Origin: Ruminococcaceae bacterium FB2012
GTDB lineage: Bacteria > Bacillota > Clostridia > Oscillospirales > Ruminococcaceae
Direction of reading: 5' to 3'
DNA: 64,000 nucleotides
NCBI GenBank assembly: GCA_900104495.1
Contig: FMXS01000008.1
Coordinates: 124,001 to 188,000, forward strand
Shown: positions 51,586 through 59,912 of the stretch, piece by piece
How the letters are laid out: the number at the start of each line of letters is the position of its first letter
Position numbering within the stretch: the first letter of the stretch is position 1
The notes under the pieces: model-generated
Databases searched by the model: none
The model's input: the letters and a program-made list of their open reading frames with translations, nothing else
Told to the model about the DNA's origin: nothing
Made by a program: the position numbers and the translations under genes

Positions 51586-54432
51586 ATGAGATACTACGGT
51601 TTCATCATCAAAGCAAACAACGCACTGATCGCCAAGAATACCAAGATCAGACTCAGGGAATATGATTTTGAAAGCAACATCGGCGCTCTGAACCTTTATA
51701 TGTACAGGAATCTCAGGAACGGTCAGCTCTTTGTGGCTTACAGAGAGGAAGGCGACAGCCTTCTGGCCGAGTTTTCCTTCGACGAAAACAAGGATTCCTT
51801 CCCCTCCGCCTATAATTCGGTGCTGAAACTGCTTGATGATACCTTTCATATCAGAACGGTAAAGGAAGAACCGCTGGAAATAACCATGAATCAGTTCCTT
51901 GAAGGTATCGACGAGTGCCGTCGGCGCGGGTATTTCAGCAGCGGAACATCCAGGCTCATAGATACCGCGAATATCTGGTTTTACTATGACAAGAACGCAA
52001 ATGACGGAATTATCTGCGGCGGGCTGGATTTCAAAGAGATCATAATCAGAGACAGGAAAGCGGCAGATCCGGGTATGTTTCATCCCTCGTTTCTCAGCGA
52101 GCTGAAAACGATCTCCGAACACAAGCTTGACGGAGATCTCCCGGGAAGTATGGTGCATTATATCCTTTCCGCCGGAAGCATAAGTGCCGCCGCAGATCTG
52201 GCCGAACGCCTTTCGCAGAAGCTTTTTGAGGCAGGAAGGATCGAAAGCAGAAGAGTGGGGATCGTTTCCGGCATCAAACCCGATCTTTTCAACCGCAGGA
52301 ACCACCTTGAAGATATTATTGAGAACAACCGCGGAGGCGTCCTGCTGGTGGACCTTTCCGAGACCTTCGGTCATGCTCCCTCGGAGTATACAATGGCCGC
52401 CGACTATCTTGCGGGCATTTTCAAGACCTACCGCAGCAGGTGCCTGTTTATCTTCATGTATAATATGGACAAGCCCGGCTTTTCATACTTTCTTATGCCC
52501 ACCGTCCGGAAATATGCGCTGACTGTTCCTTTAAAGGAGGGTACGGGAAACAGGAAAAGCGCGGTGAAATATCTGAGATCGCTGATCTCGGGATCGGAGT
52601 ATTCAAAGTATTCGGGTCAGGCGGCAGAGTTCCTCAGACAGTATAAAGGCGATAAGTTTACCCAGACCGAGATACTTGAGGCTTTTGAAGCTTTCGGACC
52701 CTGGTGCCTCAGCAAAAATGTATTTAATACATATCTTCGGGGTCCGTCGGAGGAGTTCCTGCTGGACCGGGACGAGAATGCAGGATCGGCCTGGGAAAAG
52801 CTTCAGAAGCTCATAGGGCTTGAGGAAGTAAAAAAACAGATAGACAAAATAATCACCGCGGACATAGTCGAAAAGAGAAGGAAAGAGTTCAGGGGCAAGG
52901 CGTACAGGGCGTCTGCTATGCACATGGTCTTTTCCGGCAGCCCCGGGACCGCAAAGACGACCGTGGCGAGACTGTTCGCAGGTATCGCAAAGGAAAAAGG
53001 GATACTCAAAAGCGGTGTGTTTGCAGAAAGGCGCGGAACAGATCTCAACTGCACCAATATCGAGGAAGCATTCACGGCAGCCAAGGGCGGAGTGCTGTTT
53101 GTTGACGAAGCCTATGCCATAGTTTCTCCGATGTCGGCAGCATTGCTCATTCAGGAAATGGAAAACCGCAGAGACGATGTGATAGTTATTTTTGCGGGCT
53201 ATACCGACAGAATGAAAGGGTTTCTGGAACTGAACGAAGGCTTGAAGAGCCGGATACCGTATTATGTTGATTTCCCGGACTATTCACCTGCCGAAATGAC
53301 CGAGATATTCAAGCTCATGCTGGATGAACAGGGCTTTACCGCAACAGAAGAAGCCGTAAAGGAAGCGTACAGCATTTTTGAAAGGAAAAGGTTTGTTAAA
53401 GACCTCGGCAACGGAAGATATGTGCGCAATCTTGTGGAAAACGCCGTAAAGAATCAGGCGTTAAGGATCATGCCTGCCGACGGCGATGCCGATAAGATAA
53501 AGAAAAAAGACCTTTTCCTGCTGAAGGCAGAGGATATTTACGACTCCAACGATCAGTCTGTCAAGGCAAAAAATGAGGAAAAGACCATGAGCGCACTTGC
53601 TGAGCTTGACAGCCTTATCGGGCTTGACAAGGTAAAGGATGTCGTTCACAAGGCGATCAGGAATTTCCGCTACAACAAGCTGTGTCTTGACAATGGCATC
53701 AAGCGGAACAATCCCACGATGCACATGGTATTCACAGGCAATCCCGGAACTGCAAAAACTACGGTGGCAAGGCTTATCGGAAGGATACTTGCCGAGGAAG
53801 GCATCCTTCCCACGGGTGAATTCATCGAAGCCGGGAAACCCGAAATAGTCAGTCCTATCGTGGGCGGTTCTCCCATTCTCGTGAAGGAATTATTCAGGAA
53901 GGCGAAGGGCGGAGTCCTGTTTATTGACGAGGCGTATTCTATCAACGGTGATCCTTTATGCGATGATGCAATAACCGCTATCGTGCAGGAAATGGAAAAC
54001 AACAGAGAGGATACAGTGGTTATCTTCGCGGGATACCCGGACCGGATGCAGGCTTTCCTCGACCGCAATCCGGGTATGAGATCGAGGATCGCCTTCAATA
54101 TCAGCTTTGATGATTATTCCGTGCAGGAGCTTATGGAGATAACAAATCTTCTGCTCGCAAAGAGTGAGATGACGATAAGCGATGCCGCACTTGAAAAGCT
54201 TCGCCGTATATATGAAAAGTCAGCGGGGACAAAGGACTTCGGCAACGGCAGATTCGTAAGGGAAATGCTGGAGCAGGCGGAAATGAACCTTTCGGACAGA
54301 GTCATGGATATGGACAGTAAATATATCACTCCCGAAGTGCTGGGAAGAATAGAGGAGTGCGATATTACAGACATCTCTGCCGAAGCAAAAGCGCCCGTAA
54401 GGCGTATCGGCTTTGCGGCAAGCTGTGCGTGA
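51586..54432 (+). CDS. Double AAA+ ATPase of the CbxX/CfxQ (SpoVK-like) type
   Basis: A 948-residue protein. The first ~400 residues are unrecognised, with no span or signal. Two AAA+ modules follow. Module 1 has Walker A SGSPGTAKTT near 449, Walker B GVLFVDEAYA near 501 and an arginine-bearing LKSRIPYYVDFPDY near 553. Module 2 has GNPGTAKTT near 716, GVLFIDEAYSING near 775 and MRSRIAFNISFDDY near 830. Both contain the CbxX/CfxQ stretch DLGNGRYVRN or DFGNGRFVRE. Relatives act as remodellers (Rubisco activase CbbX, SpoVK, EccA). The ATG at 51586 follows GGAGGG; the longer frame from 51367 runs through the leader. A small peptide gene with the same leader follows. Confidence 0.88.
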   Translation: MRYYGFIIKANNALIAKNTKIRLREYDFESNIGALNLYMYRNLRNGQLFVAYREEGDSLLAEFSFDENKDSFPSAYNSVLKLLDDTFHIRTVKEEPLEITMNQFLEGIDECRRRGYFSSGTSRLIDTANIWFYYDKNANDGIICGGLDFKEIIIRDRKAADPGMFHPSFLSELKTISEHKLDGDLPGSMVHYILSAGSISAAADLAERLSQKLFEAGRIESRRVGIVSGIKPDLFNRRNHLEDIIENNRGGVLLVDLSETFGHAPSEYTMAADYLAGIFKTYRSRCLFIFMYNMDKPGFSYFLMPTVRKYALTVPLKEGTGNRKSAVKYLRSLISGSEYSKYSGQAAEFLRQYKGDKFTQTEILEAFEAFGPWCLSKNVFNTYLRGPSEEFLLDRDENAGSAWEKLQKLIGLEEVKKQIDKIITADIVEKRRKEFRGKAYRASAMHMVFSGSPGTAKTTVARLFAGIAKEKGILKSGVFAERRGTDLNCTNIEEAFTAAKGGVLFVDEAYAIVSPMSAALLIQEMENRRDDVIVIFAGYTDRMKGFLELNEGLKSRIPYYVDFPDYSPAEMTEIFKLMLDEQGFTATEEAVKEAYSIFERKRFVKDLGNGRYVRNLVENAVKNQALRIMPADGDADKIKKKDLFLLKAEDIYDSNDQSVKAKNEEKTMSALAELDSLIGLDKVKDVVHKAIRNFRYNKLCLDNGIKRNNPTMHMVFTGNPGTAKTTVARLIGRILAEEGILPTGEFIEAGKPEIVSPIVGGSPILVKELFRKAKGGVLFIDEAYSINGDPLCDDAITAIVQEMENNREDTVVIFAGYPDRMQAFLDRNPGMRSRIAFNISFDDYSVQELMEITNLLLAKSEMTISDAALEKLRRIYEKSAGTKDFGNGRFVREMLEQAEMNLSDRVMDMDSKYITPEVLGRIEECDITDISAEAKAPVRRIGFAASCA

Positions 54433-54454
54433 TATCTGCGGTCAGAACAGCAGC

Positions 54455-54503
54455 CCCGATGCAATGCAGCGTGCCGTGATGAAAGGGAGCGGCACGGCAT
54501 CGG
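54455..54503 (+). promoter_or_regulatory. Structured leader element, copy 2 (before small peptide gene)
   Basis: GTGCCG (54471-54476) pairs with CGGCAC (54490-54495); the 13-base loop differs from copy 1 at one base. The outer stem CCGATGC/GCATCGG (54456-54462 with 54497-54503) is perfect. It starts 23 bases after the AAA+ stop. Confidence 0.65.
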
Positions 54504-54554
54504 CGTTTATATAAACATTCGATGACGGATTTGAGACTATAAGGAGGAATCGCT

Positions 54555-54716
54555 ATGGCATTCAATTTCATTACCAAAAAGGTTTTCGACAACTCCCCCC
54601 TTGTTGATGTGCCGGGCTGTGAGACCGACAGCGGTGAAACCGTGGATCTCAGCGCGGAATTCATCACCGCCTGCTCCGTGCTGCTGCGCTACGGATGCAC
54701 AAGCATAGAAGAATAA
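54555..54716 (+). CDS. 53-residue cysteine-containing peptide
   Basis: A small ORF with a near-perfect AGGAGG seven bases before the ATG and a full leader element upstream. The peptide starts MAFNFITKKVFDNSPLVDVP, is acidic overall and has three cysteines, at about 22, 40 and 48, the last two within FITACSVLLRYGCTS. No hydrophobic signal or GG leader is evident. It follows the AAA+ gene by 122 bases and precedes a terminator. A substrate, adaptor or modified peptide of the AAA+ protein is possible. I do not recognise the family; coding status rests on ribosome site, codon use and context. Confidence 0.65.
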   Translation: MAFNFITKKVFDNSPLVDVPGCETDSGETVDLSAEFITACSVLLRYGCTSIEE

Positions 54717-54739
54717 TGTGGCGTAATACTTGTAATGCA

Positions 54740-54806
54740 CGGAGCTGTCGGGGGGAGACAGTATCTACACAAAAGAGACTGCCTCGGCAGCTCCGATTTT
54801 AGTTGA
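54740..54806 (+). terminator. Intrinsic terminator after the small peptide gene
   Basis: GGAGCTGTCG near 54741 pairs with CGGCAGCTCC near 54784-54793 (one G-U) around a long loop, followed by GATTTTAGTT. It separates this unit from the next promoter. Confidence 0.6.
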
Positions 54807-54818
54807 ACAAAAACTTCA

Positions 54819-54847
54819 TTGACATATTTTCGGACGAATGATATAAT
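54819..54847 (+). promoter_or_regulatory. Consensus sigma-A promoter of the secreted repeat protein gene
   Basis: TTGACA (54819-54824), 17 bases, TATAAT (54842-54847). About 120 bases of leader follow, with a CTCAGC/GCTGAG long-range pair and a GCCGC/GCGGC hairpin; no known riboswitch class is recognised in it. Confidence 0.85.
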
Positions 54848-54977
54848 ATGTCTAAGGATCTCAGCGGTTTTTCTTCATGAACACAGGTCTTTCCGTTCGG
54901 CTTATATGTGCGGACAGCTGAGTTCTTTTCAAAAACGAGCCGCCTTCCGCGGCGATCAGGAACAGGGAGTTGATAGA

Positions 54978-57542
54978 ATGAAGACCGTATACAAACACCT
55001 TACGGCATTGGTGCTGTTCTCTTTATTAATTATAATGAGTTCGGCCTTGACGTTTTCGGCGAGTGCCGCATCTCTCGGCAATCCCGATTCGATCAACGAT
55101 CTGAATGCGTTTTCGAGGCATACCACATTTCTCGAAAAAGTCGATTCGGGGTATATGAGATTAGTTTTGCAGGAAGGTTCAAAGTTCGACATTGAGTATT
55201 ATGACAACAGCTTCAACCTGAAAAGCAGGAAGAGCGTAAAAATGGAGCTTTCGGTCTGGGGCGGCTTCTACAATGCGCAGGACGCTTATTACGTTGTCGA
55301 GGGGGCTGCCAACCAAAACAATGTTGACGGCACAGAAGTTGTAAGAGTCATCAAGTATGACAGGAACTGGAATAAGATCAGCCACGCAAGCATAAAAGCA
55401 AAAGATGACTGGGAATACGAGATCGGATATCCGTTTGAAGCCGGATGCGTTGAATTTGCCGAGGCAAACAACAAGCTTTTCATCGCAACAAGCCGCCTGG
55501 GTTATACCGATCCTGCCGTGGGTATGGGTCACCAGGGAATGATGCTGATCGCGGTAGATAAAAAGACGATGTCCTCCGAGATCTTGTACGGTGATTTCTG
55601 GCACTCCTTTGCGCAGTATATTGAGGCCGACGGCAACACGCTGTTTGTTTATGAGCAGAGCGAGGGTTCGGGCTGCACTGCTCTGAAGACCTTCGATGCA
55701 GCAAGAACAGGCACCGATCATTTTAATGCTGCAACAGGCTATACTCCCGTTTTTCCTTATGGAGGGTCAAGGGAATCTGTCTGGGCGACTGCCTGCTATG
55801 CAAGCGTTGACGGCATGGAACTCTCCTCCAGGAATGTCATTGGCCTCGGTACCTCCATCGACCAGTCGAGTTATGATGATGTTTCCACGGACACCCCGCA
55901 TAACATCTATCTGACGGTAACACCGAAGAATGATATCTCCTACGATGCCACAAAGGTGAAATGGCTGACCGATTACAAGAACGGCGGCAAATGCTTTACA
56001 AACGCAAAGCTGACCAAGATCAACGATGACCGCTTTCTGGTATCGTGGGCTGTTTATCAGGAAGGCAGCAATGTCAAGTGCGAATCGAACGATTCTCTTT
56101 CCGGAAACATCCTTCATTACATCCTTATTGACGGAAACGGCAATACCGTATCAAAGGAATATACCGCAAAGGCAGCTGCATCAAACTGCGATCCCATAGC
56201 AGTCGGCAGCAAGGTCGTTTTTGAAGCCTCCTGCAGCAATATGGTGAATTTCTACACTATCGACACCGAAACAGGAAAGCTCACCAAGAAATGCTACCGG
56301 ATCGCGGGCAAAAATGCGACCTGGGACATAATCGACGGGCAGCTGGTTATCTCGGGAACAGGCGTCTGCTTTACCGACAACGAGGTACATTACGTATATC
56401 CGCTCTCGTCAACACAGTACGGCTACGGATACAATTCGGATGAAAATGTATGGCAGCCTATAAGGGACAGGGTCAGCTCGATACGGATAAAAAGCGGCAT
56501 AACCGAGATCGGTGAATCACAGTTTGCCTACTTCAATGAAAAGGAAGTTATTATCGAGAACGGCGTTTCAAAAATCGGCAAAGAAGCCTTCTATTGCAAC
56601 CGCGAACTCTCGGATATCACTATCCCCGCATCGGTCAAGAATATCGGTGATGACATAATCTGGACAGGCTCGACCTGGGTAGGAGGCGGCGGACACGTTT
56701 ATCGTGCGACCATCCACACTACCAAAGGCAGTTCCGCCAACAAATATGCAGCCAAGAACGGTATCTGCTGCGTTTACGATCTCTCCTCCTGCAAGGTGTC
56801 CATTCCTTACAGCTCCTACACATACCGCGGACGCGGCATAAAGCCTACAGTTACCGTGGTTGACAGCGACGGCAGCAAGCTGAAAAAGAACACGGATTAC
56901 ACTGTATCCTATTCAAACAATAAGGATGTAGGTACTGCTTTCATCACTGTCACAGGTGTAGGTGATTATAGCGGCACCCTGAAAAAGACCTTTACCGTCA
57001 AGCCTCTTGATCTTAATTCAAGCTATGCAAAGGTAACTGTCCCGTACAGCAGTTACACTTACTCCGGCAGTGCGGTCACTCCGAAGCTCACCGTTAAATT
57101 CAAGGACGGCGACGTTATCCCCGCCGATCAGTATACTCTCAGCTATTCCAATAACATCAGGGTAGGCGTGGCAATGATAACCGTTAAGGGCAAGTCCTCA
57201 AACGTCACCGGGACATACAAAAAGACATTCGTTGTCAAGCCGGCCAAAAACGAGATAACCTCCATCAGTTCCACAAAGGGCGCATTCAAGATCAGCTGGA
57301 AGAAGGGCACGGCCGGCACAGTCGGATATCAGGTCCTGTATTCCAAGGACAAGAACTTCAAGAATGATGTTCACAGCTACACCAGCACTGATCTCTCGGA
57401 TCTTTCCGAGAACTTCTCGAAAGTACCGAACTCCGGAGAGACCTGGTACGTCAAGGTGCGCTCCTTCTACACCAAGGACGGCAATGCGGCATCCACCCGC
57501 TACGGAAATTACAGCAATGTAAGGAGCATAACGGTCAAGTGA
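54978..57542 (+). CDS. Large secreted protein with leucine-rich and Ig/Fn3-like modules
   Basis: An 854-residue exported protein. The signal peptide is MKTVYKHLTALVLFSLLIIM and following, with cleavage near SASA. Residues ~31-500 form an unrecognised, possibly propeller-like domain rich in YDxxxx and VxVD stretches. A BspA-type leucine-rich segment follows (GITEIGESQFAYF, then GVSKIGKEAFYC, ~510-570). Two tandem beta repeats lie at ~610-680 and ~690-760, each starting VPYSSYTY or IPYSSYTY and containing YTVSYSNN or YTLSYSNN. A C-terminal Fn3-like domain (~765-854) ends the protein. No LPxTG or membrane anchor is present. GGGAG precedes the ATG. The likely role is adhesion or carbohydrate binding at the surface. 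Confidence 0.82.
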   Translation: MKTVYKHLTALVLFSLLIIMSSALTFSASAASLGNPDSINDLNAFSRHTTFLEKVDSGYMRLVLQEGSKFDIEYYDNSFNLKSRKSVKMELSVWGGFYNAQDAYYVVEGAANQNNVDGTEVVRVIKYDRNWNKISHASIKAKDDWEYEIGYPFEAGCVEFAEANNKLFIATSRLGYTDPAVGMGHQGMMLIAVDKKTMSSEILYGDFWHSFAQYIEADGNTLFVYEQSEGSGCTALKTFDAARTGTDHFNAATGYTPVFPYGGSRESVWATACYASVDGMELSSRNVIGLGTSIDQSSYDDVSTDTPHNIYLTVTPKNDISYDATKVKWLTDYKNGGKCFTNAKLTKINDDRFLVSWAVYQEGSNVKCESNDSLSGNILHYILIDGNGNTVSKEYTAKAAASNCDPIAVGSKVVFEASCSNMVNFYTIDTETGKLTKKCYRIAGKNATWDIIDGQLVISGTGVCFTDNEVHYVYPLSSTQYGYGYNSDENVWQPIRDRVSSIRIKSGITEIGESQFAYFNEKEVIIENGVSKIGKEAFYCNRELSDITIPASVKNIGDDIIWTGSTWVGGGGHVYRATIHTTKGSSANKYAAKNGICCVYDLSSCKVSIPYSSYTYRGRGIKPTVTVVDSDGSKLKKNTDYTVSYSNNKDVGTAFITVTGVGDYSGTLKKTFTVKPLDLNSSYAKVTVPYSSYTYSGSAVTPKLTVKFKDGDVIPADQYTLSYSNNIRVGVAMITVKGKSSNVTGTYKKTFVVKPAKNEITSISSTKGAFKISWKKGTAGTVGYQVLYSKDKNFKNDVHSYTSTDLSDLSENFSKVPNSGETWYVKVRSFYTKDGNAASTRYGNYSNVRSITVK

Positions 57543-57566
57543 GCGAAATGAAGCTTTGAAACACAG

Positions 57567-57605
57567 AAAAAGGCAGTGCTTGTAAACCAAGCGGCTGCCT
57601 TTTTT
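57567..57605 (+). terminator. Intrinsic terminator after the secreted repeat protein gene
   Basis: AAAAAGGCAG and GCTTG pair with CAAGC and CTGCCTTTTT around loop TAAAC, with one bulge, ending in a T run. Confidence 0.8.
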
Positions 57606-57697
57606 GATGTGTTTTACAAGTCATAGCTGACGGGGTGTTTGGGTCACTATTTCTTATTAAAATCCCGACCTGCACACAGCACCTGAAAGATACAATA

Positions 57698-57897
57698 TTA
57701 AGGCAACACCGCACAACCCGCGGCTTGCGCCTCTGCACGTCATCTGCTTGCATATTTTCCGTCATAGCACACAAATTTTCCTTGCCGGGCGTCAGCCCGC
57801 CTGCGTCAAATTTATGCACTCTGACGAAAAATCTCAGCTCAACTTTATTGAGCTTGCGCGCGATCTGACGCACAGGGGTTGTGCGGTATTGCCTTAA
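57698..57897. mobile_element. MITE-like element, 200 bases, no transposase
   Basis: Terminal inverted repeats of 22 bases (57698-57719 and 57876-57897) differ at one position; the outer end is TTAAGGCAAYACCGCAC. The inside has no credible ORF. The ends read TTAA, compatible with TA or TTAA target choice, but no clear duplication outside the element is seen. It occupies most of the 571-base gap between two converging genes. The remaining bases up to 58113 show nothing I can assign, apart from a short minus-strand stretch with helix-like codons but no start. Confidence 0.75.
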
Positions 57898-58113
57898 AGA
57901 AACTTCCCATAATATATATGTGAATGTGAAATGCAGAACCTCCGTCGGATTTCCCGACACTGGTTCTGTTTTCAATTATTCCGATTCAAGCTCATGGATT
58001 CGCTCTTGATACTTCTGAACTTGATTTGATTTTTCAGCTTGTCCTCCTTTTCGCGTTTGAATACTGAATACAACAAGAGCACAGCAAAGCCCGCAGGATA
58101 CCGCGGATTGCAG

Positions 58114-59883
58114 TCAGATCCTGCGATTGTTTCCGGTCATTCGGTAGTAGCTCTCCTTGTCCTCGTACATTTTCTTATCGGCGGCTTCTCGGAGGGTATC
58201 TATATCTCCGTCGAAATGCTCGGTGAAAGCCAGACCCATAGCCACGCTGACATTAACACTTGCAAGATATTCTTTTACAAGGCTGATATCGCTTTCGATC
58301 TCTGCTTTCCCGAAATCCTGCAATATCACAAGGAATTCATCTCCGCCCGTCCGGAATACGCACTCCACGCCGAATTCGTTTGCAAGGGCGTGAGCCGTTT
58401 CGATGATGAGTCTGTCTCCCGCAGCGTGACCTTCGTTATCATTGGCCTGCTTCAGCCCGTTCACATCTGCGATAATAAGCCCGACCTGTCCTCCGCGGGC
58501 AAACATCGTTTTGAGCTTTCTCTCATAGGCATTCCTGTTCATCACACCCGTAAGCGTGTCGCTGAACGACATCTTCGTAAGGAAAAGAGTCTCTTCCTTT
58601 TCACTGTACACGCAGTTGTGACGGGTATTGAAGCCGTTGTGTATGGCTATCATCATATCGCGGCAGGTATTGTAGCCGCAGGCCGAGCAGTTGATCTCTC
58701 TCGAATGCTCGGTCTCCTTGTGCATGGAAAGGAATATGGCCTCGGCCTCTTCGTTTGTTGGATAGGATATCCTGCAAACTGCGCTCTTGTCCTCAAATCC
58801 GGTAAGATAATCATTTATATCAAGTGAGGCAAACTGCCTGTTAAGGTTTTCAAGACGCTCAGCACAGGAAAGCTCCGGCGACCAGGGAGAATCCGCAGAA
58901 GAGCATTTGCTGTTTGCCCTTATGTCGCTTATCGCGGAAAAGCTCCTGTCCTCGCGGCCGTCGTCCTCTATTCTTGCCGTACCCTCAAGACAGCCCTCGC
59001 GGCAATTAAGGGCATCGTACAGCACGAAGGGCTGGTTATCCGTGGTCAGCTTCTTCCAGTTTTTGCGGAAGCGTTGGTAAAGATAGGTCTTTCCCGAGAT
59101 AACACGCACGGGGGTATCGTCCCCCATAAACCACTTTATATTGTCTGCCAGACCGCCCGGTGCGGGATAGAAAGTGCCGAGACCCGCATCAAGTCCCTCG
59201 AACCTCTCCTCATTGCCGAGCCCGTATCTGTTCACATACTCTATCAGCTTCGGAAAGGTGATATTATACTGAACAAGCTCAGGGTATTTATCCATCTCTG
59301 CGCGCTTGGCGATGCAAGGTCCCACGAATGCGAATTTATCGGTGATCCCCAGCTCCTGGCGGAAATACTGCGCCGCGCACATCATAGGGCTTTTTACGGG
59401 CATGAGCTTTTGAAGCAGCTTTGGCATCCAGTGCTCGACGAACGAAACTACCACAGGGCAGGTAGTGGATATCCTTCCCGTATAGCCCTTTTCGTTTATC
59501 AGCTTAAGATATGCCCAGGTGCAGATGTCGGCTCCGAGCGATACAGGAAGCATCCTTCTGACACCGAGAGCCTTCAATGCTCCCAGTACCTTTTTGTATT
59601 CCTTGGGATACCTTGCTTCAAAGGCAGGAGCGATAAGCAGGGATATTGCCTCGCCTTTTGAGAGGTCGGCAAAAAACTGCTCCGTATCATCGTGATAGTT
59701 CCTTGCACCGTGAGTGCAGACATCAATGCAGGCACCGCAGCCGATACAGCGTTCGGGATTTATGAAGATAGAGCTGTGATCCGGGCGGTTGTATGAAACG
59801 CTGGCACCGAAGGAGCAGCAGATGCGGACGCATTTGTTGCAGCCGATACAGTTTTCATTTGTAAAGATCAGTCCGGTATTCAT
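58114..59883 (-). CDS. [FeFe]-hydrogenase-like sensor fused to a GGDEF diguanylate cyclase
   Basis: A 589-residue soluble fusion. Two 4Fe-4S ferredoxin motifs come first (CIGCNKCVRIC near 12, CIGCGACIDVC near 46). A hydrogenase large-subunit-like domain (~78-330) carries H-cluster-type motifs: TTCPVVVSFVEHW near 137, GPCIAKRAE near 187 and ALNCREGCLEG near 294. Another cysteine block, CSACGYNTC near 399, matches the iron-sulfur domain of sensory hydrogenases. The GGDEF domain ends the protein, with FRTGGDEFLVIL near 525 intact. Group C sensory hydrogenases normally carry PAS, kinase or phosphatase outputs; this one should make cyclic di-GMP. The start is supported by AAAGGAAAGG. It ends an operon with a GAF-ABC transporter. 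Confidence 0.88.
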   Translation of the reverse strand: MNTGLIFTNENCIGCNKCVRICCSFGASVSYNRPDHSSIFINPERCIGCGACIDVCTHGARNYHDDTEQFFADLSKGEAISLLIAPAFEARYPKEYKKVLGALKALGVRRMLPVSLGADICTWAYLKLINEKGYTGRISTTCPVVVSFVEHWMPKLLQKLMPVKSPMMCAAQYFRQELGITDKFAFVGPCIAKRAEMDKYPELVQYNITFPKLIEYVNRYGLGNEERFEGLDAGLGTFYPAPGGLADNIKWFMGDDTPVRVISGKTYLYQRFRKNWKKLTTDNQPFVLYDALNCREGCLEGTARIEDDGREDRSFSAISDIRANSKCSSADSPWSPELSCAERLENLNRQFASLDINDYLTGFEDKSAVCRISYPTNEEAEAIFLSMHKETEHSREINCSACGYNTCRDMMIAIHNGFNTRHNCVYSEKEETLFLTKMSFSDTLTGVMNRNAYERKLKTMFARGGQVGLIIADVNGLKQANDNEGHAAGDRLIIETAHALANEFGVECVFRTGGDEFLVILQDFGKAEIESDISLVKEYLASVNVSVAMGLAFTEHFDGDIDTLREAADKKMYEDKESYYRMTGNNRRI

Positions 59884-59912
59884 TCAGAACCTTTCCTTTC
59901 TTTATGCGGCAT

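Noticed and set aside
57535..57975. 146-codon minus-strand ORF over the MITE
   Set aside because: It crosses a terminator and the inverted-repeat element, has no ribosome site and no similarity I recognise.
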